A program made the position numbers and the translations under genes. This document shows, in pieces, positions 1 through 10,265 of a stretch of 64,000 bases of DNA (positions are counted from its first letter, which is position 1; every line of letters begins with the position of its first letter). Source of the DNA: Torymus aiolomorphi (taxonomy: Eukaryota; Arthropoda; Insecta; Hymenoptera; Torymidae); assembly GCA_036365515.1 (NCBI GenBank), contig CM070873.1, positions 259,629,575-259,693,574 on the forward strand, in the 5' to 3' direction. A model generated the notes under the pieces. That model was not told the DNA's origin. It searched no databases and worked only from the letters and a program-made list of their open reading frames with translations.

Positions 1-2090
1 TACTCACGTCTATCTTCGTTAAAAATCAAAATTAAAGCAAAATTGTAAACATGGCACTACTTTTTTAAAAATCGTCATTACGTTGAAATTAGTACATTTT
101 GACGATTTAATGATTTTTAAATTGATTTTTAAAGCTTATAATATATTCCAATTGCGAGAACTAAAAATTGATCAATTACTTTACATAATTATTTATCGCA
201 GTTTTAACATGAAAAACTAACTTTTGGCAGGGAGCTTACGGCCAATACAACCTTAACATTTCCATGTAGGGAGCTTACGGCCACTACACCTTAACATTTC
301 CATGCACAATCAGTTCCTGACAAACTAAACTTATAAAAACGATTTTTAACGCCTAAATACATCTGAAATAGTCGATTTTCGCTTATCATTTAATAGGATT
401 TAATTTGAACATTTTTGCGTAAAACAATTTCTGGTAAGTTAAACCTGAAAGAACGATTAAAAACGCTTAAATACAATTAAAATAGTCAATTTTTGGCCAT
501 TATAGAAAATAAATAATTTTTCATGAATGAGTTACAGTTTTTGTCAAAATATAGTATAATTAGTATTTGAGATGTAACAGTTTTTGCAATGTCGAAGATA
601 TATAAAGTTCTCCTGAATAGTAGCCGTCGTGCCTCATATGTAAAAACAAAGTTTTTATACAGCGGGGGTTGGCGCGCGACAGTGCGCGCAGGACAGCGCC
701 TATAGTTAAGAATAAGATTAGATTTAGTTTTAGTTAGCGAATTACGCGACTCAAATGGGCGCACAGTTAATCTGATGTTAGTGTATTATATCAGCACTTT
801 TACTTTTGGAAAAACTATTGGTCGGTTAACGAATTTAAAATAAAATTTAAAAAAAATTACAAGCAATAAGTTCTAAGAGAAGAAGCGGAATCTCTGGGAA
901 TATTGGTCTATGGAAAACTGTAGTGTGGCGAGATATGAGCAATATATCATTAATAATATCTCCAATATACTGCCCATACACGTGTTACGTCGAGTTTTCG
1001 AGAGAAAATCCAACTTATATGTTTCTTAAAGAGCTTTTTGCTCGGTTTAGAGTCTGGAGTTTTAATTCCAATAGCTCAAGATCGAGCCTGATACTATACT
1101 AGCCAGAGTGGAATTAAAGAGCAACAAAGGGCGCGATGCGGTTGGTGATTTAAAGATCAAGTCGTAAATTTGTTTCGTTGATTAGATTTTTTTTTATTAG
1201 CAAATGTAGGCTAACAGATACAAGTGGTTAACCAGATGACCTAAGTAGTCTAGATTTACTAATATGTTTTTTAGATCCCGAAATTGAAAGGTTGGAATTA
1301 ATAAAAAAAAACACGTTTTATGGGGACATAAATTTTTCGAGTTATCGATTTAATTTACATGAAATGGGGGAAAAGTGATGACAAATAATCTAGCTAAAAT
1401 AGAAATAGATAGATAGCCAGGTAAATATTTACTTACTTGTGACTTTCTGCTGGAATGGCTTACCCCTCAGTAATTTGAAAAAATATGAATGGAAATTTAT
1501 TCAATAAAATAATCCGATAGAAAATTTTGAAATAAAACGAATGCTAAATAAAATTTATGTTAATTGTTACTTTTATTCAAGGAAATAGTAATCAAATACA
1601 AAAACAATTTTTAAATCTTTGTAAAAACACCAAATGAACCATAAACTTGCTTTGCGGAGCAGAGTCGCAAAAAGTAAGTAGAAAAAATTGCTTGAAAAGA
1701 AAGCACGTGTGTAGCGATTGTAGTACAGAGCGAAAATTTCTGAGACCGAGGAAAATGTTAGTTTGGAAAATTTTGAATGGACCGAACTGCTTGAAGATTT
1801 TGAGTGAACTGAACGTGGGTGCGCTCGGAGGTGTAAGTAATCGGCTTGAGAATTAGGGACGCAGCCGCCTTCTCTTTATCGCAAGACTCCAGGGATGATA
1901 TTGGTCGCCCAGATTTTTGGGACCACCCTCGCTCAAGATCGAATGCTAGGTTTCGTTAATGAGCCACTTATATGCAGATTCTACATAATTTAAGTACTAA
2001 ACAATGTAAGTACTAAACGATTTTGGATAGCTTTCGGCTGAGTTCATTGGGCAAAATGATTGGTTCATAAATTTCAGAGATATTTGAGGC
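1..2090. other. AT-rich region without recognisable genes
   Basis: No reading frame here resembles a known protein. Short frames at 486-764 (minus) and 1647-1856 (plus) have no recognisable motif. The only structure seen is a pair of direct repeats near the left end (listed separately). Composition is AT-rich with frequent homopolymers, as expected for old non-coding or decayed repeat DNA. Confidence 0.6.
226..500. repeat. short diverged direct repeats
   Basis: A ~40-bp unit containing GGGAGCTTACGGCCA and CCTTAACATTTCCATG occurs twice in tandem (about 228-266 and 267-305). It is followed by a looser ~110-bp duplication (about 307-410 and 421-500) sharing the elements AACGC(C/T)TAAATACA and AATAGTC(A/G)ATTTT. 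Both are seen directly. No function is evident. Confidence 0.6.
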
Positions 2091-2095
2091 TAAAA

Positions 2096-2530
2096 TTTTG
2101 TCAACCTCTTTTTTAAATCGTAATTTCTCGAGAACGGCTCGATGTATCAGCTCCAAATTTATAGACAATTTTGTATGCGATATAGATAATATGTGTGGAT
2201 TTTCATCAAGATCGTATATTATACGATTACTTTTTGAGATATTTGATAGTTAAAATTTTCATATTTTAATCATGCTGAAATTTTGTGGAGATGTAGAGTT
2301 TATATATTTATCGTATAAGTCCTTTAGGTAAAAGAATTGTCTTATGATTGTTAGAGATATTTAAGGTTAAAATTTTTTTCGTTATTTTCAAAATCGTAAT
2401 TTCTCAATGAGGACTTCATGTATCAGTTTGAAATTTATAGACTATTTTGTATGCAATATAGGCAATACCTGTGTAAAATTTCATCCAGATTATACGGTTA
2501 CTTTTTGAGATATTTGATATTTAAAATTTT
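2096..2530. repeat. diverged tandem repeat, ~285-bp spacing
   Basis: Two copies of a ~150-bp segment are present (about 2115-2250 and 2385-2520). Shared landmarks are AATCGTAATTTCTC, a stretch around ATGTATCAG, AAATTTATAGAC, TTTTGTATGC and CTTTTTGAGATATTTGATA. They have diverged by substitutions and indels. This is probably a fragment of an old satellite or duplicated repeat. No coding content is supported. Confidence 0.6.
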
Positions 2531-3016
2531 GGTATTTCTGAAAATGACTTTCTTTGTTGTCGCACAATAACTATATAGAATAAAATTGTTTTAATTTCTT
2601 TGAAATTTGGTGGAGATGTAGTTAGTATATTATTTATTATAAGAGTATAAGAGAAATACGTTTAACAATACTTTTAACAATACTTTTATTTATTACGTAA
2701 CATTTTATTAAACTAATATTATATAGAATTAAATTTATGTATGAACGAAGGAAGAATACCCGTTTATTCCATAGTGATTTAGTGATGCGCACTGCCATTT
2801 GAACGCTATAGGTAAAATGGGCATTCAATATGCAATCAAAGTAAAACCGTAGGTTAAGTGTAATCTAGAGTTATGAAGGAGATTATTGTTTTTATGATTT
2901 GAATTTTTATCATCATTTTATTATTACTGAAAATTCTGTAACAGAAAATCATCGATGCTTCAACTATTTCAATACTTGTTGAATCTCTACGACATTCAAC
3001 AGTCGAAGGGGGAAGT

Positions 3017-3541
3017 GTTACGTCTGTGACGTATTCTTAAAATTAAATTTGATATTTATATTCTCATCAGTAATTTTCTGACACGCAAAACGATGTGATT
3101 GCGAATTTCTACGATACAGCCTTTCGACCACGCGACATCACGATGAAGTAAACCACCGAAATTACGAAAGTATACGCGCGTCGAAATTTTGTCTACACTC
3201 AGCACTTTTCAATTTGAAATCGAACGGCTTACGTTTAAATAATTATTTAATTTGTTTAAAAAGATGATCTCGACTTATCGTCAAAATCATCTTTAACCTA
3301 ATTTAATAGCGGTATAAAATAAGCGGTAATCGTCCGCATGGGCTGGTATCTCGCAGCCAGACCGCGAACTCCTTACCACTCCAGCCGACAAAAGGAGTAG
3401 TTAATTTGTAAGGACCAATAAGTACGAGTACAGTTCAATAAAATAGACCAATTTATCTATATTTAAAATCGCACTACTTAGACGCGTATTTTTCGAGAAT
3501 CATTTCTTAACTAGTTTAACTTGATCAATTAAATAAACACA
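3017..3541 (+). mobile_element. probable LTR of a Gypsy-type retrotransposon (solo or 3' LTR)
   Basis: A purine-rich tract (CGAAGGGGGAAG) immediately precedes TGTTACGTC, matching a polypurine tract followed by a TGT...LTR start. About 290 bp downstream there is a TATA-like GGTATAAAATAAGCGG, and AATAAA lies near 3436, giving an apparent U3-R-U5 order. The right boundary is uncertain; an ...ACA end near 3540 is possible. No gag, pol or second LTR was seen in the window, so this is either a solo LTR or a fragment. The assignment is inferred from layout, not homology. Confidence 0.4.
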
Positions 3542-3888
3542 TTTTATAAAATCTGGAGTTATTAAATTGAGAACCTATACCTAGAAAAGGTAAGGAATCA
3601 TCATAACTAATCTATCTAATATATTAAGTATTATCCTCACCTTCTATGGCTATACTAACCAAAGATAACAGGCCTGAGGGAGTGTGGTCAGCTGATATGC
3701 GGGAGGGTGGACAACTCAAGGGTCTGTCTCTTGGCTAAGGGCCTAAGAGCGGAAGTTCTACCCAAGTACTGCTTACGCAACCTGGCGATGGCTAAGATTT
3801 TGTACAAAGACGAGAAAGACGGCATGCGGGAGGTGGTTGTTGCATCAGCCTAACTCCCTAATTTTGTAAAGCCAAGCGGCGGGACCTG

Positions 3889-4584
3889 TTGTTGGAGTCC
3901 GATGCTAATGCACATCATCTGGCGTGGGGCAGCTCGGACACGAACAACAGAGGCGAGAAGCTCTTGCAGTTTCTCTCCACTACCAACCTTGACTTCCTGA
4001 ACAGAGGTTGTAAGCCTACTTTCCGAAATGCGAATAGGGTGGAGGTCATTGACATCACCTTAGCTATGAGAAATATGGGGCGTGCGATCACGGGCTGGAG
4101 AATCTCAGATGAGATCTCTATGTCGGATTGCAACCATATAGTTTTCGAAATCAAAGGACGCAGCACAGAATCTAGACTCTATAGAAATCCGAGGAAGACA
4201 GACTGGGCCACCTATGTTGAAGAACTGGGGGCAAAGCTCAAGTCATTTCCAGGTAAATATAGCAATCAGATTGAACTTGATCACTGCGGTGAGGTTCTAA
4301 AGAATAACATCATCAGTGCCTTTGAGAACAACTGCAGATTACGATTGAAGCCAGTGCAAAAGGGAGCACATTGGTGGAATCCAACACTGAAGGCGTTGAA
4401 GAAAAAGACCAGAAGAATTTATAATAGCTCTAAGAAAAGGAATAATCCAGCCGATAGAGAAGCTCTTAGAGATGCTCAAAGAGAGTATAAAAAGGAAATC
4501 GAAAGAGCTAAAAGCCAGAGCTGGAAAAGCTTTTGCGAGAGCATGAGCGTGTCTCTGATACCGCTAGATTGCTCAAACTGCTAA
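3889..4584 (+). pseudogene. non-LTR retrotransposon ORF2 fragment: endonuclease C-terminus and linker
   Basis: The 231-residue frame begins inside an AP-endonuclease-like domain. SDANAHHLAWGSSDTNNRGE and the following FLNRGCKPTF and VIDITL segments match the typical end of the retrotransposon endonuclease fold, with the catalytic DAN and SD motifs visible. The rest is a Lys/Arg-rich linker leading to RT, including a WW pair followed by many basic residues. Earlier endonuclease sequence lies upstream in other frames (about 3690-3885), so the methionine at 3889 is not a true start. In an intact element this enzyme nicks the target to prime reverse transcription. Here it is disconnected from RT by a deletion near 4585-4620. 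Confidence 0.75.
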
Positions 4585-4620
4585 GACAACCGAAAACTTA
4601 AGGGCCTAATCTAATAAGAC

Positions 4621-5379
4621 TTGGCTCGGGGAAATAGCTTGCTTGACGTAGACGGGGCGTTCAACCATACCACGAAAGAGAGCGTAGTGAAGGGCGCCGA
4701 GGACCATCTGGTACCCAATACGGTTAGAAGGTGGCTTTGGCGCATACTTAGTTGTAGAAGAGTGGAGACCCATTGGGGCTCACACTCAGAAGAAATAAAA
4801 GTAGGGAAGGGCTGTCCGCAAGGAGGAGTACTGTCTCTCACCATGTGGTGCTTGGTGATTGATGAACTCATCAGACTACTGAATGAGGCAGGCTTCTTTA
4901 CCCAAGCCTATGCGGACGACATCCTAATACTAGTGAAAGCCGACGACGAGCACGTACTTGCAGGACTAATGCAACATGTGTGAGTCTATCAGGCTATCGG
5001 TGAATCCAGATAAAGTTAACATGATTTGGTTCATCAGAAGATACAAGGCCAAACATATTAGGGGAGTGCAACTGTGCGTCAAGCCCCTAAAGCTGATAAA
5101 CGAGGAAAAGTATCTGGGGGTGACGTTAGATTCTAAACTGAATTGGGGATAACACATTAGCAAGATATGCGAGAAAGCCATAAACACCTTCTGGGCCTGT
5201 AGGAGGGCTGTTGGCAACACCTGGGGTCTCTCGTTGGACAACGTAAGGTGGATGTATGAAGCAATCATCAGAGCCAGATTAGCGCATGTAGCGGTGGTTT
5301 GGTGGCAGAGATGCGCACTAAAAATCCACCATAGCTTTTTAGACGAAATGCAAAGACTAGCAGTAGGGGCATAACGGGC
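4621..5379 (+). pseudogene. reverse transcriptase fragment of the R1/I-like element
   Basis: RT motif A (LDVDGAFNHT), motif B (GCPQGGVLSLTMWCLVIDEL) and the catalytic motif C (AYADDILIL) are visible within 4640-4950. A thumb-region segment then follows in another frame (EEKYLGVTLDSKLNW at about 5102-5146, with a stop right after). The aspartates of motifs A and C are intact. Motifs 0-2 upstream are absent, and at least two frame breaks are present (near 4980 and 5150), so no functional enzyme can be made. It belongs with the endonuclease fragment upstream and the RNase H fragment downstream. Confidence 0.8.
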
Positions 5380-5639
5380 TCTCTGAACACTACACCCCTT
5401 GCAGCACAAGAACTAATACTAGAAATACCACCCTTGCAAGTTTTCATTAAATGCGAAGCAAGCAAGACTTGGTGACGCAGCAGGGATGTCATGGGCGTAG
5501 GGAGCGGGCTTGACCAGGAACTTAGTCAGCTTTTGCCCCCTGACATCGAAGCATTGGAGTATGATAAGACAGGGCGAAGGATTATATTCCAAAAACCTTA
5601 CAGGATGCACATCTCCGACAGATCGAAAAGAGTGGGCCA

Positions 5640-5826
5640 ACGGTAAGCACCCCTACACCCAAACGGGCGTGGTGTGGTACAAGGATGGCACCAAAAATGA
5701 GAATGGCATGGGTGCCTGAGAGCAAAATAGCTCTACAGAGCTGGTGTACACACTTGACTCCCACGCATCCGTGTTCCAAGCAGAAGTGAAAGCCATAGCG
5801 GGGTGTGCTGCAGTGCAACTTACCAT
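5640..5826 (+). pseudogene. RNase H fragment of the R1/I-like element
   Basis: The segment GVVWYKDGTKNENGMGA carries the first catalytic Asp of an RNase H domain. After a stop, LDSHASVFQAEVKAIAGC carries the catalytic Glu in the usual V(F)QAE context. These two motifs and their spacing are typical of the RNase H of I/R1-type non-LTR elements. The domain ends abruptly at 5826, where satellite sequence starts. An in-frame stop lies at about 5718. Confidence 0.7.
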
Positions 5827-6879
5827 CTGCTCTTTTGACTGGCGCTATGAGTTTTGCAATATCTAAAAATTGTTCAAAATTACTTCTTTCCTATTGGCCC
5901 TATGATCCTGAAACCTGTTCCATTAGACAGAGCAGAAACAAATAGTCGGGTATAGTAATTTGTGAGTTCAGAAAATGGAAATTTTATGTTTTTGAGAGAT
6001 CTGAAATCGATTACGTCCGAATAAACGAAGAAATATAGAACATTTTTCAAAATTACTGCGTTCCTATTGGTCCTGCGACCCTAAAACCTGTTCCATCCGA
6101 TAGAGCGGAAAAAAAGTCAGGTATAGTGACTAGTGGGCTGAGAAAATGGAAATTTTGGGTTTTTGAGTGATTTTAAAGTGAGTAGATCCGTATAAACGGA
6201 GAAAAACTTTTCTTCCTCCAAATCACACCAAAACTCATATACAGAGGTGTTTTTCGATGCTCTTTCGACTGGCGCTATAAGTTTTGCAATATCTAAATTT
6301 TTTTCAAAATTACTCTTTTCCTATTGGCCCTACGACACTGAAACGTGTTCCATTCGACAGAGCGGAAAGAAATAGTCGAATATAGTGACTTGTGGGTTCA
6401 GAAAATAGAAATTTTGAGTTTTTGTGCGATTTTAAGGCGATGTGAACCTCAAAATCAACCCAATTTCATTATTTAATTAATAAACATTCGAACGTTTATT
6501 TGGAAAAACAATTCTGTCAGGCGCTCCGTGTATGTAAATACTATGCTCAGATTTTTTTTTGTGCGATTCTATCAGCATTTCCATGAGATACGCTCGTTTT
6601 AAAACTGGCAAAATTCGAAGTATTACAGATCCCTACTTATCGACATTACGGCTTTTATTTAATTAAATAAATTCTGAGTAGATTTTTGGAAAAACAGCTC
6701 TGTCAGGCGCTCCGTATATATAAATACTATACTCAATTTTTTTTTTTAGTAATTCTATTATTATTTGCAAAAGATATATATGTTCTAAAATTTGTCGGTA
6801 AGTACACATTACCTTAAAGTGATTAGATCCGAATCAACGAAGAAAAACGTTTTTCCTCCAAATCTCACCAAAACACATA
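5827..6879 (-). repeat. decayed satellite units, reverse orientation
   Basis: The sequence is a diverged reverse complement of the ~430-bp satellite found at 16.9-35.9 kb. Landmarks are GACTGGCGCTATGAGTTTTGC, CCTATTGG(C/T)CCT, TCCAT(T/C)(A/C)GA(C/T)AGAGC and AATAAACGAAGAAA. About two units are recognisable. A block at about 6440-6800 is unrelated and holds its own direct repeat (TGTCAGGCGCTCCGT at ~6516 and ~6701, spacing 185 bp). Divergence is much higher than inside the main array, as expected of array-edge relics. Confidence 0.8.
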
Positions 6880-8147
6880 CGTGGGCGGTTCAATAAGTCC
6901 GTGACTTTGAAATGAAAAACACTATTTATAACAAAAATTCCAATTTATTTTTCAACATAGCCCCCTTTTAACCGTAAACATTTATTATAGCGGTACTCAA
7001 GCTTATTTATGCCCTCTAAAAAGTAATTTTTATCAAACTCCTCAAAATACTCATTTTTCGCAGTAATGATCTCTTCGTTCGACGAAAATCTTTTACCTCT
7101 AAGCCAAGCTTTCATGTTATGAAACAAAAATAATCGGAAGGGGACAAATCTGGGGAATAGGGTGGATGAGGAAGTATTTCGTAGCGTAAACTAAATAATT
7201 TGGCCGTTGCAATGGCACTCGTGTGAGCTGGTGCATTGTCGTGGTAGAAAAGCACTTTTTTCGCCAAATGGGGCCGCTTTTCCTTCAGTATGGCATCAAA
7301 GCGATCTAATAATGTGGCATAATATTCTCCTGCAATAGTTTTTCCCTTCAGGAGGTAATCGATTAATATTATACCACGTGAGTCCCAAAAATTGTGGCCA
7401 TGAGCTTACCGGCTGATGGAACCGTTTTCGCTTTTTTCGGCGCAGATTCCCCAGGCCCAGTCCACATTTTCGACTGATTTTTTGTTTCTGGCGTATAATA
7501 ATGAATCCACGTTCCATCAACAGTTACATAACGTTGTAAAAATTCCTTTGAATTACGTTGAAACATGCCCAAACATTCCTCAGACGCAACCACACGAGCA
7601 GCATGCAGCACCCATCTTGCAGACAGCTTCCTCATGCCCAATCATTCATGTAAAATGTACCATTCGCGCCATACTGAAATGTTTACAGTCTCACTAATCT
7701 CACGCACTTTCAATCGACGATCGTTGAGTACAATGTCGTGGATTTTATCGATCATTTCTTGAGAAGTCACCTCTTTTGGACAGCCAGAACGCTCAGCCTC
7801 ACTTGTGCTAATACGGCCGCAACGAAATTCAGTGAACCACTTATGAACCATACCACGCGATGGAGCAGACTCCTTATAATATTTTGCGAGCTTTTCTTCA
7901 GTTTCCTTGATTGATTTTCCTCGTAGAAAATAATGTTTATTAAGCAAGCGAAACTCGCTTTTTTCCATCGTTTTATTTTAACAATGAAACACTAAATTCA
8001 AATGACTGTAAAAAATTTTCTAATCAACGCACTGACTTGAAACTTTGTATACGCACTGATATTAGATGGTATTCTCTTAGAGTAGTAACATATTTACGAT
8101 AACAGCACCATCTTTCGAGAAGTCACGGACTTATTGAACAGCCCACG
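6880..8147 (-). mobile_element. mariner transposon, full length, inactivated
   Basis: The terminal inverted repeats are CGTGGGCGGTTCAATAAGTC at the left and its near complement ending GAACAGCCCACG at the right. They are flanked by TA duplications at 6878-6879 and 8148-8149. Length is 1268 bp, normal for mariner. The insertion splits a satellite relic whose sequence resumes exactly on the other side, which confirms both ends. The single transposase gene lies on the minus strand and is frameshifted. Confidence 0.93.
6945..7968 (-). pseudogene. mariner transposase, frameshifted
   Basis: The start at 7968 gives MEKSEFRLLNKHYFLRGKS, followed by the paired helix-turn-helix DNA-binding region (KWFTEFRCGR, then ERSGCPKEVT). 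Later frames contain the catalytic D,D34D landmarks: TVDGTWIHYYTPE, FYHDNAPAHTS and SPDLSPSD. The C-terminus ends LKGGYVEK. All three catalytic Asp residues are present, but at least three frame breaks (around 7642, around 7380 and around 7120) split the gene. The usual WVPRLLT linker reads ARWVLHAARV here. In an intact copy this enzyme cuts and pastes the element at TA. This copy is dead, though its inverted repeats could still be used in trans. Confidence 0.9.
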
Positions 8148-8537
8148 TATATAGAGGTGTTTTTTGATGCTCTTTTGACTGGCGCTACGAGTTTTACAAT
8201 ATCTCAAAAGTTTTTACAAATTACTTCTTTCCTATTAACCTTACGACCCTGAAAGCTGTTCCATTCGACAGAGCGAAAAAAAAATAGTCGGGTCTAGTGA
8301 CTTATGGGCTGCGAAAATGAAAATTTTGGGTTTTTGAGCGCTTTCAAAGTGATTATAGAACCTAATAAACGAAGAAATATAGAACATTTTTCAAAATTAC
8401 TCCTTTCCTATTGGCTCTACGACCCTGAAAACTGTTCCATTCGATAGAGCTGAAAAAAATAGTCGGGTATAGTGACTAGTGGGCTGAGGAAATGCAAATT
8501 TTGTGTTTTTGTGCGATTTTCAAGTGATTAGATCCGA
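8148..8537 (-). repeat. decayed satellite, reverse orientation, between mariner and Sola-like element
   Basis: This is the continuation of the same diverged satellite (GACTGGCGCTACGAGTTTT, TCGACAGAGCG, AATAAACGAAGAAATATAG). It ends at ...GATCCGAATAA, where the Sola-like transposon starts. The same sentence resumes after 12603, so this is interrupted older DNA. Confidence 0.8.
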
Positions 8538-8541
8538 ATAA

Positions 8542-8965
8542 GAGGCGTTTCGCCTCAACTCTCCCAGCGCGGCGCGCGAGCGTCAAATCATGCTATTTTC
8601 AAGTCGTGTTTACGATATCAATATGAATTTCAAAAAATTATGTGATAAGCGTTTCCGACGTATTTTTTCCTCAGCTTTCCAATGGTGTAAGTGGTTTTTC
8701 CGAAATTTTCCATTTTCACCCTCAAAAAGTATAAAACATACTATATCTCGGAAAGTATATTTTTAATATTTTTTTATCATCTAGATCGAAAGCTGAGCAT
8801 TTTTTACGTCGGAAAGGATTTTTTGCAAAATTTGCTCGAATGTTTTTCTTAGAGAAACAGAATGCGAAAGAGCAGACGCAGCGTCTCCTTCGTGCGCGGT
8901 ATGCGGCGCGCTGTACAGCGCGTGGACTAGATGTATTTCGCTCTCTAGTAACCTTATTATTTTTA
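8542..8965 (+). repeat. left terminal inverted repeat of the Sola-like element
   Basis: The repeat begins with the perfect hairpin GAGGCG-TTT-CGCCTC. It ends near AGCGCGTGGACTAGATG...CGCTCTCTA, which pairs with TTAGAGAGCGAAATGCATC at ~12193. It includes a CpG-rich patch around 8875-8935 that can itself fold (GCGCGCTGTACAGCGCG). The two arms differ by scattered substitutions. Confidence 0.85.
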
Positions 8966-8969
8966 TTTA

Positions 8970-10260
8970 TCATTTTTAATTCTTTATGGAATATCTTTTT
9001 GCACTTCGAATTTCACTTATATGCATGATTGACATTTTCATAGGTTATTTCGCAAAAAAAAAAACCGCTGCCAATGCTTTGGCACTTAGCTTCCTCAAAC
9101 TAATTCATCGTTTCCTAATTAAAAATTGAAATTCTGAAAATACATTTTTCATAAAAAGGAATGCTAAAGAATTTCAATAATACTTTGAACCGATGCGTCT
9201 TATACCAGTTTCTTGCAAAATAGTATATTACGTACCTATTTTAAAAAAAGCTTTGACAGACCACCAAGTTTAAAAAAAATTGAGATTAAAAAGAGATAAA
9301 AGAAGGGGCTAAAAATGGCACTATTAATACGTTTTGATATTTTAATTTACTACATTATATAAAAATATTAAAATGATAGTTCTCGAAAATAAATGTATAA
9401 TATATATTCATATAGATAATCACTTAAAATTGCAACACAATATTGCCACCAACAAGTGTAATAAGTAACAGTTAAAATTTCAAGTCGATAAATAAATTAT
9501 TTTTTGAGATATTAATTTTTAAATATAAAAAAGTTTTCATTAATAACAAATGACAGAGTGAAGATATTTTAAATTTTAAATTTTAAAAAAAGAAAATGTA
9601 GGTAATTTGAATACCTTTTAAGAGAAGTATATTATTTTATGTAATAATTACTATAAGATACGAAAAAAAAAAAAAACTAAAAATTCAAAATCGTTTTTTG
9701 GTTATAAAACAAAAGAAAATCAATAAAATCCCAAATCCATCAGGGTACTTTCCTTTTGCCGCAAGACGAAGCGAATAAGCTTTACCCGACGAAAATCGGT
9801 TGATTAGTTTCGGAGATATTAAGAGTTGAAATATACACACACACACACACGCACACACACACACATACATACATCCACGAAATCAAAAATCATCAAAATC
9901 AAATAATATACACATATACCACCATAAAATATCTTTTTGAAGACTTTTTTTCGAAAATTTTTTTCACCGTTACAAAGCTTCCTCTTTGAGGAAGCAAAAA
10001 CATTACAATCAATTTGAAATAGCAGACGCAACGCTTCTCACTTACTTTTTACCCGATAGGTGGCTTGCGTATAGAAAATTTTTGCCCGAGAGTAATTTGT
10101 TGTATCCAATTATATAAGTCTGATGAATTTTCGATCTTTGTTATCCTTGAAATTGTTTAAGAATTTTAACGCTGTTTCCGTTATATTTGTGTTCTTCGTG
10201 TGTTTGCTGATTAAATCATAATTTATTTTTGGTTTATTTATTGCATTTATTTTCTCGCTA
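8970..10260. other. non-coding 5' part of the Sola-like element
   Basis: This AT-rich DNA lies between the left inverted repeat and the transposase-like frames. It contains a CA/GT microsatellite at about 9833-9874. No coding frame is supported; the short frames at 9685-10031 are products of the microsatellite. Confidence 0.6.
9833..9874. repeat. CA dinucleotide microsatellite
   Basis: The run is ACACAC repeated with one interrupting GC, followed by CATACATACATC. It is seen directly and has no further significance. Confidence 0.95.
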
Positions 10261-10265
10261 CTGAA

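Larger units (their letters stand above)
3640..5826 (+). mobile_element. broken R1/I-like non-LTR retrotransposon
   Basis: In order there are remains of an AP-type endonuclease (about 3690-4100), a linker, a reverse transcriptase (about 4621-5375) and the start of an RNase H domain (about 5640-5826), all on the plus strand in several frames. The domain order endonuclease-RT-RNase H is typical of the I/R1/LOA/Outcast group. Part of the RT between 4584 and 4621 is missing, several frameshifts and stops are present, and the element is cut off at 5826 where reverse-oriented satellite DNA begins. It is a dead 5'- and 3'-incomplete copy. Confidence 0.8.

Noticed and set aside
1647..1856. 69-aa frame with several Cys residues
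   Set aside because: Short, no recognisable motif, AT-rich flanks and no supporting context.
9685..10031. Frames containing VCVCVCVC runs
   Set aside because: Direct translation of the CA/GT microsatellite.
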